DNA of 22,254 bases, from positions 14,752 through 37,005 of the forward strand of contig DNIT01000107.1 of the NCBI GenBank assembly GCA_003489345.1, written 5' to 3'. The position numbers and the translations under genes were made by a program. This stretch comes from Pelotomaculum sp. (lineage in GTDB: Bacteria > Bacillota > Desulfotomaculia > Desulfotomaculales > Pelotomaculaceae). The notes under the pieces are model-generated. The model saw only the letters and a list, made by a program, of their open reading frames with translations, made no database searches and was not told where the DNA came from. Below are positions 8,310 to 14,781 of the stretch, in pieces. Numbering within the stretch: the first letter of the stretch is position 1; each line of letters starts with the position of its first letter.

Positions 8310-9482
8310 TTACAGCATGGCACCGAGCTTTCTGCCTGCTTCCCGGACTGCTTCCAGCTCGCTTTCATCCGGGTTGTACACAACGTTAATAAGCTCTTCC
8401 GGTGTTTCCCAGCCCATTTCCTTGATTCCCGCTGCTACCTCCTTGGCCCCCTGACCGCCCCAGCCATAGGAGCCGAAGGCAAAGCCCAGTTTCCTCCTGG
8501 GTCTCAAGCCTTTCAGGTAGGTCATAAAAGCGCTGACTGAAGGCAGCATGCCGTTGTTCAACGTGGGTGAGCCGATACACACAGCACGGGAATGGAGCAC
8601 GTCGGGGACAATCTGGGAGATGTGATTGGTCTGCAGGCAACGCACCGAGACAGGCACCCCGGCGTTCTCCAGGCCGTCCTGCAAAGCAAGCGCCATTTTC
8701 TGCGTGGAACCCCACATGGTGTCATACACAATCAGAGCCCGGCGCGGCGCTTCGTTGTTGGCCCACCGGCGATAAGCCGGGAGCAGCTGCGGGATGTGGC
8801 TGCGCCAGATCACCCCGTGGCTGGGAGCGATCATCTCCAGTGGCAGCTGGCCCACGATGTCCAGGGCCTTGTTCACCTGGTCGCCGTAGGGATAGACAAT
8901 ATTGGCGTAATAACTGCCAGCTTCTTCAATAGCAATGTCCCAACCGATTTCATCGTCAAAACGCTCAGCGCTGGCGATGTGCTGGCCAAAGGCGTCGTTC
9001 GGCAACAAAACCTTCTCTTCAGGGATATAGGTGACCATGTTGTCAGGCCAGTGCACCATCGGCGTGTGCACGAACTTCAAGGTACGCTTCCCGATTGTCA
9101 GTTCGTCGCCGGAGTTGACCAGGATACAATCCAACTCCTTCTGGTAATAGCGCTCAAGCCCTTTTTTGGCCTTGGGCGAGGTCACAATTTTAAGCTGGGG
9201 CATCGCCTCCAACACTTTTAGAAAACTTCCGGAGTGATCCGGCTCAATGTGGTTCACCACAAGATAATCTATGCGAGAAGGGTCTACAACATCCTTAATC
9301 CGGGCGAGCAGTTCCTCAGCCTTGTAATGCTTGACCATATCGATCAGCACAGTCTTCTCATCTTCAATGAGATAGGCGTTGTAGGTTGACCCCCGTGGCG
9401 TGATATAGCCGTGAAAATAGCGCAAGTCCCAGTCTATCGCGCCAACCCAGTAGATTCCGTTTTTTAATTCAACCGATTTCAT
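8310..9482 (-). CDS. fprA: A-type flavodiiron protein, O2/NO reductase
   Basis: Reduces O2 to water and/or NO to N2O in anaerobes. The N-terminal metallo-beta-lactamase-like half carries the full di-iron ligand set: His78, Glu80 and Asp82 in NHIEPDHSG, His144 in VHWPDNM, Asp163 in PNDAFG and His222 in PSHGVIW. The C-terminal half from about residue 255 is a flavodoxin domain opening with LIVYDTMWGSTQKMA (FMN phosphate loop) and containing GSPTLNNGMLPSV and FGSYGWGGQ. The frame extends 18 codons upstream with a TTG, but ATG 9482 has AGGAGG seven bases before it and matches the family start, giving 390 residues. It is followed by its probable electron donor hrb. Confidence 0.96.
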   Translation of the reverse strand: MKSVELKNGIYWVGAIDWDLRYFHGYITPRGSTYNAYLIEDEKTVLIDMVKHYKAEELLARIKDVVDPSRIDYLVVNHIEPDHSGSFLKVLEAMPQLKIVTSPKAKKGLERYYQKELDCILVNSGDELTIGKRTLKFVHTPMVHWPDNMVTYIPEEKVLLPNDAFGQHIASAERFDDEIGWDIAIEEAGSYYANIVYPYGDQVNKALDIVGQLPLEMIAPSHGVIWRSHIPQLLPAYRRWANNEAPRRALIVYDTMWGSTQKMALALQDGLENAGVPVSVRCLQTNHISQIVPDVLHSRAVCIGSPTLNNGMLPSVSAFMTYLKGLRPRRKLGFAFGSYGWGGQGAKEVAAGIKEMGWETPEELINVVYNPDESELEAVREAGRKLGAML

Positions 9483-9532
9483 AATGACCTCCTGCTGTAA
9501 AGTATCTTTTCCTGCCTTAGTGTTTCCCGCCG

Positions 9533-9565
9533 TCAAAACGTTGAGTCACAGTCTTCCCCGGGCAT
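9533..9565 (-). other. Possible 10-codon leader ORF upstream of fprA
   Basis: In the fprA leader AAGGAG is followed seven bases later by ATG and a ten-residue frame (MPGEDCDSTF) ending in TGA 50 bases before the fprA ATG. The ribosome site is good, but a frame this short may be chance. Confidence 0.2.
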
Positions 9566-9593
9566 TAACATTCTCCTTGTTAAAAATTGCATA

Positions 9594-9622
9594 TCTATAA
9601 CTTCCTGTTTAAAATATACCAA
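9594..9622 (-). promoter_or_regulatory. Probable fprA promoter
   Basis: On the minus strand TTGGTA is followed after exactly 17 bases by TATAGA, about 110 bases upstream of the fprA ATG. Each box matches the housekeeping consensus at four of six positions. Confidence 0.4.
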
Positions 9623-9697
9623 GAAAATTAATTGTGCCTTACAAAAAGATTAAGAAACTATTAAAACGCCTTCGATCTATAAAATGAATCCTGAAAT

Positions 9698-9725
9698 AAA
9701 AAAATCCGGCACGCAGGGAGCCGGA
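9698..9725 (-). terminator. Terminator downstream of the nucleotidase gene
   Basis: On the minus strand TCCGGC and GCCGGA form a six-pair stem (9705-9725) with a nine-base loop, followed by an A and a run of seven T. It lies about 90 bases after the nucleotidase stop, just beyond the 28-bp palindrome. Confidence 0.75.
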
Positions 9726-9733
9726 GAAAATGC

Positions 9734-9761
9734 CGTATAGGAGACAATTGTCTCCTATACG
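9734..9761. repeat. 28-bp perfect palindrome
   Basis: A fully self-complementary 28-base sequence centred on CAATTG (half-site CGTATAGGAGACAA). With one bulged C at 9733 the pairing extends by ATG/CAT on the outside. It lies between the nucleotidase stop and its terminator and has no U tract of its own. It could be a cruciform, an RNA stem protecting the transcript end, or a dimeric protein-binding site; position gives no clear choice. Confidence 0.85.
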
Positions 9762-9816
9762 CATAAAACAACCAAATTTTCAGGAAAACCAGCGAATGAA
9801 TTTGCATCTGCAGCTT

Positions 9817-10410
9817 TTAGAAGCTGACCTCTTTTGAGGAAACCCGCTCGAACCAATGCGGCTCGTCAGCAATGGTCCGGTAGATTTCCTGCCAGGAATA
9901 GGTACGATAAACCTGCCCCGGCAGAACGCCCTGATTGTAAGGAGCATCCATCAGCAGCACAGGAACTCCAGCCGCGCTTACTTCTACGCTGATTCTGAGC
10001 GTGTCCTCAATCAGCACGTTCAGGTCGTTGGTCAGGCAGGCCTCTCTTTTATCATGGCTGCCCAGGAGCAGGATCTCGTCGTAGGGCATGCTGTTCTTAT
10101 ACAACCATTCCCTGGTTTCCCTGCCGTATTTTTCATCCCTGGCGGAAACAATAAAAATATCGTGGTTCTTCTTAATCTGGTTGAGGTAATACGACGCCCC
10201 GGGAAGTGCCGGGGGCGAAGTCATTAAAAACCTGCCCCGGTCCTGTAGAAAACCGAGCAGTTCTTCCCCGGTAACCCCATAGGTTCGGCATACGTCCTGC
10301 AATTGTATTTGTTGCAGGCTCTTATTCTGTTTAAAATAATCGTTAAGCTCTTTAACCCACAGGGGCAGACTGTCTGCCAAAACCCCGTCTATATCAACGC
10401 CAACCCTCAT
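9817..10410 (-). CDS. HAD-superfamily putative nucleotidase (5'(3')-deoxyribonucleotidase-like)
   Basis: A 197-residue cytoplasmic haloacid dehalogenase-fold phosphatase. All four HAD motifs are visible: motif I VGVDIDGVLAD (Asp6 nucleophile, Asp8 acid/base), motif II IFIVSAR, the motif III lysine in SHDKREACL, and motif IV VLIEDT. The insertion between motifs I and II is helical and short, as in the NT5C/YqfW nucleotidase group, which dephosphorylates (deoxy)nucleoside monophosphates; the true substrate is not known. The start ATG overlaps the end of a small upstream frame (ATGA). A hairpin terminator follows the gene. Its neighbours share no obvious pathway. Confidence 0.82.
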   Translation of the reverse strand: MRVGVDIDGVLADSLPLWVKELNDYFKQNKSLQQIQLQDVCRTYGVTGEELLGFLQDRGRFLMTSPPALPGASYYLNQIKKNHDIFIVSARDEKYGRETREWLYKNSMPYDEILLLGSHDKREACLTNDLNVLIEDTLRISVEVSAAGVPVLLMDAPYNQGVLPGQVYRTYSWQEIYRTIADEPHWFERVSSKEVSF

Positions 10411-10523
10411 CTGATCCCCCCATCTGCTGACAAAATTTCTTTCATCAGTATATTCTCCTGCCCCGCTGAAATTTCCTGCCTCTGTTCAACAGGCATCCGG
10501 ATAAACACAGAGCAGTTATCCAT
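10407..10523 (-). CDS. Possible 38-aa ORF overlapping the nucleotidase start
   Basis: An open frame reading MDNCSVFIRMPVEQRQEI near its start ends in a TGA that overlaps the nucleotidase ATG (ATGA). The first ATG lacks a clear ribosome site; an internal ATG at 10445 has AGGAG nine bases upstream, which would give only 12 residues. The coupled overlap suggests it is translated, either as a small protein or simply as a leader that delivers ribosomes to the nucleotidase. Family not recognised. Confidence 0.25.
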   Translation of the reverse strand: MDNCSVFIRMPVEQRQEISAGQENILMKEILSADGGIR

Positions 10524-10679
10524 GCCGCTGTGGCGGGCACAAACGGAGGATTAAAGCTTAGCGTGTGGGTGAGATTCTAATCGCAATTGTATGCGGAGCA
10601 GGGTAGGGGACTTCAACAAAAGTCTTATTTATACTGTATATCTGGTGGTCAATGCATTTTCTGAATAGTCGACAGCTAA

Positions 10680-11453
10680 TCAGTAAGTAAATGCGGCGGT
10701 CCCGATGATACCGCTCAAAGGCCTGGACCACAGCCACGGATTCGTTACATAGGTTGCGAAAAAGTAAACTGCTCCGTTGGTGGGATCCCAACCATTGAGG
10801 GCGGCTTTGGCCGCCCGAACCGAATCGGGGGTAGCCGCCCTTTCGATCCAGCCGTTCATCACCGGCTCGAACTGGTAGGTACCGGAATCGTACTGATAAA
10901 TCACATCATATATTGTTTTGGGGAAATTGGCGTCCCTGGTACGGTTCAAGACAACCGCTCCAACTGCCAGCTTACCGACATAAGGCTCAGCGTCAGCCTC
11001 TGCGGTAATCAACCGTGCCAGCAGGTCAACTTCCCAGGCCGAAGCCCTCGTAACCAGACCGCCCCTGCTGACTTCACTGCTTCCCCCGTAGGAAGAGGGT
11101 ATATACAGGTCCATACCCGAGTATAGATAATCGCTTTCCAAGCCGTTGGCCGACATGATTTCCTGGTAATTCACGCCAAACTTTAAGCCGATCTGAGACA
11201 GAGTATCCCCCGACCGGACTATGTATGACTGGCCGCTCTCAGGAATATTGAGTTTCTGACCCACTTCAATTAACGTACCTGTAATTCCATTGGCTTGAGC
11301 CAGGGCGTCAACAGAAACTCCGTAGTTGCGGCTGATAATATAGAGACTTTCCCCCTTGGTAACGGTATGACTGGCAGCAAAAGCTGCGGTGGGAAGAATG
11401 AGGGCTCCGATTAAAATAAAAAAGCCCATGAGCACACGGGTAACATTTGACAT
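10680..11453 (-). CDS. Secreted cell wall hydrolase with two LysM domains and SleB-type catalytic domain
   Basis: A 257-residue exported protein. A signal peptide spans about residues 1-27 (hydrophobic core GFFILIGALILP, cleavage near AFA-A). Two LysM peptidoglycan-binding repeats follow at about 29-72 (HTVTKGESLYIISRNYGV) and 76-119 (YIVRSGDTLSQIGLKFGV). The C-terminal half is a Hydrolase_2/SleB domain: LLARLITAEADAEPYVGKLA with the expected catalytic Glu, AVGAVVLNR, and YQFEPVMNG. The final residues IGTAAFTY replace the more usual IG-x-H-x-F ending. Such enzymes cleave cortex or cell wall glycan during germination or growth. Start ATG 11453 has GGAGG seven bases upstream. It appears to be a single-gene unit. 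Confidence 0.92.
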   Translation of the reverse strand: MSNVTRVLMGFFILIGALILPTAAFAASHTVTKGESLYIISRNYGVSVDALAQANGITGTLIEVGQKLNIPESGQSYIVRSGDTLSQIGLKFGVNYQEIMSANGLESDYLYSGMDLYIPSSYGGSSEVSRGGLVTRASAWEVDLLARLITAEADAEPYVGKLAVGAVVLNRTRDANFPKTIYDVIYQYDSGTYQFEPVMNGWIERAATPDSVRAAKAALNGWDPTNGAVYFFATYVTNPWLWSRPLSGIIGTAAFTY

Positions 11454-11520
11454 ATGTGTCCCTCCTTAAGCCTCCGGGGTTAGTTTACGGGTTCGGGTTT
11501 AGAGGGTACCCTACCAATTC

Positions 11521-11621
11521 GGTCGTCGGCAGTCGGAGGTCGGAAGCCGGATTGCCTGTTGGGATTTGCTAAAACGAATTCCTTCAAATATTGACTTTTT
11601 GACTACCGGCTGCTAACTACC
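11521..11621. repeat. GTCGG heptad repeat with inverted partner
   Basis: Positions 11521-11550 repeat the seven-base unit CGGNNGT about three times (CGGCAGT, CGGAGGT, CGGAAGC). Positions 11601-11621 carry a diverged inverted copy: its reverse complement matches 11521-11541 at 15 of 21 positions. The whole could fold as an imperfect hairpin and looks like a dispersed intergenic repeat. Confidence 0.5.
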
Positions 11622-11648
11622 TTTATGGATTCACCCATTTAAATAAGT

Positions 11649-11685
11649 CCCCCGTACCCCGCTATACGGGGATTCGGCGTTTTTT
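11649..11685 (-). repeat. Solo palindrome resembling an IS200/IS605 end
   Basis: CCCCGTA (11650-11656) pairs with TACGGGG (11665-11671) around an eight-base loop, followed by ATTCGGCG and six T. On the minus strand the context CGAATCC, stem, GGGGGA resembles the right end of the IS element at 20120-20150 (GGAATCC, stem, GGGGAGG). No transposase is next to it, so it would be a relic or a non-autonomous palindrome element. Confidence 0.4.
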
Positions 11686-11760
11686 CAATTATACCCGCGT
11701 CACACCTGCTTGACCATGCACAAAATTTAGCAATTTGCCCACCGTTCCATCCACGTTCCC

Positions 11761-11788
11761 AAAAAAATAACCCCCTTTAAGGGGGCTT
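11761..11788 (-). terminator. Terminator of the zinc-ribbon/RNase H unit
   Basis: On the minus strand AAGCCCCC, loop TTAAA, GGGGGTT and then ATTTTTTT. It lies directly after the stop of the 128-aa zinc-ribbon gene. A strong intrinsic terminator. Confidence 0.85.
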
Positions 11789-11792
11789 ATGT

Positions 11793-12179
11793 TTATTCAG
11801 CAGGAGCTTCCGGGACCTTGACTCCGCAGTTGCAGCAGAATTTTGCATTTTGCGGCAGCTCTTCATGGCAGCTGACACAAATGGGCGGCCCGGGGTTTAT
11901 TTTTTCGATTTGTACGTTAATGTCGGCGATATCGGACTCCAAAGATCTGGTGCTTAGCAGGAGACGGTCTATTTCCTCTGAAAGCCCTTCATCGCCCTTA
12001 TACTGCAGATAAACCAGGTTCCCCAGCGCGGTGATGTTGTTTTCCATTTCTTTTTCCAGCTTTGAAATTTCCATCTTCAATCTGGTTGTTTCGACCAAAT
12101 CGCTGGACTTTTTGCCAATGGATTTCGCGCCTTCGCTGATCGACTTGGCGCCTTCGCTGACCTTTTTTAAAATTTCCAC
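11793..12179 (-). CDS. Coiled-coil protein with C-terminal zinc ribbon
   Basis: A 128-residue soluble protein of unknown function. The N-terminus contains a repeated SEGAKSI segment (VSEGAKSISEGAKSIG), residues of about 30-95 are a charged heptad-like coiled coil (EISKLEKEMENNITALGNL), and the C-terminus is a zinc ribbon with two C-x-x-C pairs (ICVSCHEELPQNAKFCCNCG). This layout is common in Firmicute zinc-ribbon proteins of unassigned role. Translation starts at GTG 12179, seven bases after GGAGG. It is the last gene before the 11761 terminator; the 81-base gap to the RNase H gene leaves room for a promoter but I see no clear one. Confidence 0.85.
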   Translation of the reverse strand: MEILKKVSEGAKSISEGAKSIGKKSSDLVETTRLKMEISKLEKEMENNITALGNLVYLQYKGDEGLSEEIDRLLLSTRSLESDIADINVQIEKINPGPPICVSCHEELPQNAKFCCNCGVKVPEAPAE

Positions 12180-12260
12180 AAGACACCCTCCTTTATTGTA
12201 TTTTTCAGGAACTATTCAATAAAGTCTTTCCAATTCCTTTTTGAACGCGGAAAAATTCAA

Positions 12261-12719
12261 CTATTTATTGTTCTTTTCCAACCATTTCTCGTAATTATCC
12301 AGTTCTCTGTTCACCGCTGCATCGGCTGCGGTGTTTTCTTCCCTGGGCACGTGCTTTAACATTATTTTCAATCCCGGTGCCGCCGCCAGGCTCTTCCATA
12401 CTCTCTCGGCAATTTCCTTCAGGGCAGGTTCCTTAATCCGGTACTGCCGGTTAAACTGGCGCACTACCAGTTGGCTGTCAGCCCGAATTTCCGCTTCCAA
12501 ACCATCCTGCCGCCCGGCAAGGTGAATCAAGGCCGTGACCGCCCCCTCCAGGGCGCTCCATTCAGCAAAATTATTGGTGACCTTAGGACCCAGAAACTTG
12601 CTTTTGGTGGCAATCAGCCTGCCTTCCCCATCCGTGATCACCATACCGGCTGCAGCGGGCCCGGGATTGCCGCGGCTGCCCCCGTCAATATTTACAAATA
12701 CTTTCAACTGGCACAACAC
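12261..12719 (-). CDS. Ribonuclease HI family protein
   Basis: RNase H-fold nuclease-like protein of 152 residues. The four acidic active-site positions are present: Asp12 in NIDGGSRGNPGPA, Glu53 in NNFAEWSAL, Asp81 in IRADSQLVV and Asp133 in ENTAADAAVN. The DGGSRGNPGPA form of motif I belongs to the RNase HI-like group found in many Firmicutes, which hydrolyses RNA in RNA-DNA hybrids. The start is uncertain: GTG 12719 is used here, but homologues often begin at the fifth residue (TTG 12707, giving MKVFVNIDGG), which has GGGGTG upstream. It lies 27 bases after the double zinc-ribbon gene and is probably co-transcribed. Confidence 0.88.
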   Translation of the reverse strand: MLCQLKVFVNIDGGSRGNPGPAAAGMVITDGEGRLIATKSKFLGPKVTNNFAEWSALEGAVTALIHLAGRQDGLEAEIRADSQLVVRQFNRQYRIKEPALKEIAERVWKSLAAAPGLKIMLKHVPREENTAADAAVNRELDNYEKWLEKNNK

Positions 12720-12746
12720 CCCGCTGGGAGATTCCTTATCAATCTA

Positions 12747-13073
12747 TTAGTACTTCTGCTTTTTCTGAATATAGCACTGCCGGCAGTATACGGGACGGTC
12801 TTCTTTTGGTTTAAAGGGAACCTCGGTGGTGCAACCGCATTCTGCACAGACAGCCTCGTAAGTTTCGCGGACGGACCTGTTCGCTGGAAACTGGCTGTAG
12901 CCCCCCTTGTTGAAACCGGCTTCGCTCTTTTTATTTTTTCTGGCCAGGCGACACTCCTGGCAGCGCGAGGGGGCATGTTCAAAGCCTTTCTCGGCATAAA
13001 ACTCTTGCTCGGATACTGAAAAAATAAAATTCCTACCACATTCCTTACAGGTAAGCAATTTATCTTCCAACAT
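12747..13073 (-). CDS. Small protein with two zinc ribbons
   Basis: A 108-residue protein with two cysteine-rich modules. The first (residues of about 6-45) has C-K-E-C and C-Q-E-C in the pattern of the zf-trcl putative zinc-binding domain. The second (about 75-105) has VCAECGCTTEVPFKPKEDRPVYCRQCY, the zinc ribbon seen in many small Firmicute and Chloroflexi proteins. The linker is basic (RLARKNKK), which would suit nucleic-acid binding, though no function is established. ATG 13073 (MLEDKLLTCKECG) is preferred over an earlier in-frame start because GGGAG lies eight bases upstream. First gene of the unit driven by the 13189 promoter. Confidence 0.88.
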   Translation of the reverse strand: MLEDKLLTCKECGRNFIFSVSEQEFYAEKGFEHAPSRCQECRLARKNKKSEAGFNKGGYSQFPANRSVRETYEAVCAECGCTTEVPFKPKEDRPVYCRQCYIQKKQKY

Positions 13074-13188
13074 CAAAAACACTCCCTTCCCGGTTTCTCT
13101 TGCCTGTCGGAACATTACAAAATCCTAACCCTCATACCTGGATTGGGAAGAAGAGCAGAACTTTAAAAAGCCCAAGCAAGATAATTAT

Positions 13189-13216
13189 ATTATACCAACG
13201 GAGGCTTAAAAAGCAA
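13189..13216 (-). promoter_or_regulatory. Promoter for the zinc-ribbon/RNase H unit
   Basis: On the minus strand TTGCTT is followed after 16 bases by a perfect TATAAT preceded by TG-G, an extended -10. The start point would be near 13182, giving a leader of about 110 bases before ATG 13073. A vegetative sigma-A type promoter. Confidence 0.6.
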
Positions 13217-13345
13217 GGGATGGAAAAGGAAGGCTCGGTCTATTGTTAATTTTAACCAGGTGAAAGGATTGAGCCTGTAATATTTATGCTCAAATTGTGG
13301 CGGCAAAAAGAGACGCAGCTATTTAATGGAGATGCCTCGTCAAGT

Positions 13346-13495
13346 TCATGCAACGCGGCGATAGTACCGGACAATCAAATCATCAAGCTGTTGGCTGATA
13401 TCCAACAAGCTGGCGCAGACAGCATCTGACCTGAATAAGCTGTACATCTCTGATCGCAGTTCTTCAATCTCCTCAAGCAATTCTGAATAGTGCAT
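13346..13495 (-). CDS. Spo0E-like aspartyl-phosphate phosphatase
   Basis: A 49-residue protein matching the Spo0E family throughout. It begins MHYSELLEEIEELRSEMY, and the second helix carries SQQLDDLIVRYYRR, the family signature Q-x-L-D-x-L-I-x-x-Y-Y. These helical hairpin proteins dephosphorylate Spo0A~P and hold back sporulation. The intervening turn (FRSDAVCASLLDI) is of normal length. A purine-rich AAAGGGGTGGGG precedes the ATG. The gene stands alone on the minus strand, upstream of the zinc-ribbon promoter. It supports a spore-forming host. Confidence 0.9.
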   Translation of the reverse strand: MHYSELLEEIEELRSEMYSLFRSDAVCASLLDISQQLDDLIVRYYRRVA

Positions 13496-13652
13496 AATCC
13501 CCACCCCTTTGACTTATTACTGGTAACTTCGTGACAGTCATTGTAGAATCCTGCACAACCAAGAAAAAATGTTGAAATATTTTAAATAAATTGTAATTAA
13601 TTACTAAGCAACTTGGGATTTTGTAACACTGCTTGAAATTTCCAACCCCGTA

Positions 13653-13832
13653 CTAATACCGGCTCTTCATACTATCCGGCAACCTGCGCAGCAGACCCCT
13701 GATCTTGCCGGCAGTCACCGCCCCAATAAATTTCTTCGACCGCAGTTCTATGCCGCTCCAATAGTACCTTTTCCTGATTTTGCGCCTACGGGCAATCTCT
13801 TTCTCTTCAATTTCTCGCGGCGACATGCCCAT
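13653..13832 (-). CDS. Small basic hypothetical protein (59 aa)
   Basis: Not a family I recognise. The frame runs from ATG 13832 (MGMSPREIEEKEIARRRKIR) to TAG 13653 and has AAGGAG nine bases upstream of the start. The N-terminus is a charged helix rich in Glu and Arg; the rest is strongly basic (KFIGAVTAGKIRGLLRRLPD), with a net positive charge that would fit nucleic-acid or membrane contact. It is oriented like the Spo0E-like gene, 157 bases upstream of it. The good ribosome site and orderly composition favour a real gene; no homology can be claimed. Confidence 0.55.
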   Translation of the reverse strand: MGMSPREIEEKEIARRRKIRKRYYWSGIELRSKKFIGAVTAGKIRGLLRRLPDSMKSRY

Positions 13833-13956
13833 CCCGCATCACTCCTTACAATATTATGGCCGTAACAACCTGTCTGCATTCCTAAGTTTGTCATCATAAA
13901 ATTCTCTATGAGGTAAAGAATATAGTCGGATTATAATTTAGAAAGGGTGATGAAAA

Positions 13957-14205
13957 ATTAGCCAGCACATTCACTGCATTGTCAACGACTGTCATTACTG
14001 GAACCAGGGGAATAATTGCAAAGCCAACGAAATTCTGGTGGCGACAGATCAATTTGGCAACAACCAGCCAGACCAGATCGACGCGACCATGGCCAAGCAG
14101 CTTACCCCTTCCAATGCCGGTTCCTGTATGGCTACCTGCTGCAAATCTTACGTAACCAAGGGTTCCAATAACGCCGGCGCGGACGGTATCAAGAAGATGT
14201 ACTAG
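13957..14205 (+). CDS. DUF1540 domain protein, no in-frame ATG (AUU start or frameshift)
   Basis: The plus strand encodes a clear DUF1540 protein of 82 residues: HIHCIVNDCHYWNQGNNC, then KANEILVATDQFG and SCMATCCKSYV near the C-terminus, with six cysteines spaced as in the family. Its role is unknown; in spore formers these small Cys-rich proteins are common. The frame has no ATG, GTG or TTG before the domain. ATT at 13957 lies nine bases after AAAGGG, a good spacing for an AUU start. The only ATG (13950) reads MKN then stop; removing one base from the A5 run at 13953-13957 would join it as MKISQHIHC, the expected N-terminus. So this is either an unusual AUU start, a one-base frameshift, or a sequence error. 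A TATAAT at 13932 lies close upstream. Confidence 0.8.
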   Translation: MSQHIHCIVNDCHYWNQGNNCKANEILVATDQFGNNQPDQIDATMAKQLTPSNAGSCMATCCKSYVTKGSNNAGADGIKKMY

Positions 14206-14213
14206 CAGGAGGG

Positions 14214-14237
14214 GGGACCCGGCGGCAGCCGGGTCTC
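14214..14237 (+). terminator. Hairpin after the DUF1540 gene
   Basis: GACCCGGC, loop GGCA, GCCGGGTC form a perfect eight-pair GC-rich stem (14216-14235), extendable by two pairs, ten bases after the DUF1540 stop. The following TCTACTATTC is only moderately U-rich, so it is a plausible but not classic terminator. Confidence 0.55.
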
Positions 14238-14290
14238 TACTATTCAAAACCCTTTTTACTGCCTTTCCTATACCACAATAAAGACAGGAA

Positions 14291-14467
14291 TTGGTCCGGA
14301 AAACTATTTCAGCCCTGTACCTTGAGACTGTAAAACGTCCAGGAATAAACCAACTGAACAAACTATGTAAGGCTCTTAATGCCAACCCAGAGACTATAAA
14401 CTCCGCAGTAGCTACCATTCGCAATAAATTCACGTTGATTCTGCCAGGATCGCATATAGCCGCATAG
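14291..14467 (+). CDS. Possible small or truncated ORF (58 aa)
   Basis: The frame reads with good protein character, for example LYLETVKRPGINQLNKLCKA and NPETINSAVATIRNKF, suggestive of a small helical domain. A TTG at 14291 is the only reasonable start and lacks a good ribosome site; a stop codon lies just upstream. It may be the tail of a decayed gene. Function unknown. Confidence 0.3.
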   Translation: MVRKTISALYLETVKRPGINQLNKLCKALNANPETINSAVATIRNKFTLILPGSHIAA

Positions 14468-14485
14468 ATAAAGGTAAGCAGAAGC

Positions 14486-14516
14486 ATATAAAAACAAGGG
14501 TGAAACAACACCCTTG
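14486..14516 (-). terminator. Intrinsic terminator, minus strand
   Basis: On the minus strand CAAGGGTG, loop TTGTTT, CACCCTTG (perfect eight pairs, 14495-14516), then TTTTTATAT. It may end the transcript of the XRE regulator and zinc ribbon genes that begins at about 15297. Confidence 0.65.
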
Positions 14517-14629
14517 CAAGGATAGATAGATTAAACTTTCAAGCGTTTCTTTGATGCTTCTTATAAGACTTGGGAAAAATTAATATTCTCACGTTCGGCC
14601 ATAGTATTAAGCCACTGCGGGCGCGAAAA

Positions 14630-14778
14630 GCCCCACTCCTTAAGGGCTTGTTGACAAAGCCCTTCTTGGATACCAATATTACAAGCAAGGCGAATGGGAA
14701 ACCTCTTGTTTCAAGGGTCCAACAGTTGCCTTTTGGCAGCAAGATATAGTTTGTCAACAGGCCCCTTAAGAGTGAGGC
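14630..14778. repeat. Imperfect 30-bp inverted repeats, possible miniature element
   Basis: The arm at 14630-14659 matches the reverse complement of 14749-14778 at 24 of 30 positions. Inside the left side, AAGGGCTT (14642-14649) and AAGCCCTT (14657-14664) form a further perfect eight-pair hairpin with GTTGACA in its loop. No target duplication is evident. Confidence 0.5.
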
Positions 14779-14781
14779 AAC

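Noticed and set aside
11454..11530. GC-rich stretch considered as a leader RNA of the SleB-like gene
   Set aside because: No riboswitch or T-box motifs; the pattern is explained better by the heptad repeat.
13906..14511. 201-codon minus-strand frame
   Set aside because: It lies antisense to the clear DUF1540 gene, crosses two hairpins, and shows no domain or ribosome site.
14539..14757. 72-codon minus-strand frame
   Set aside because: It is made partly of the inverted-repeat arm and nested hairpin and has no recognisable protein features.
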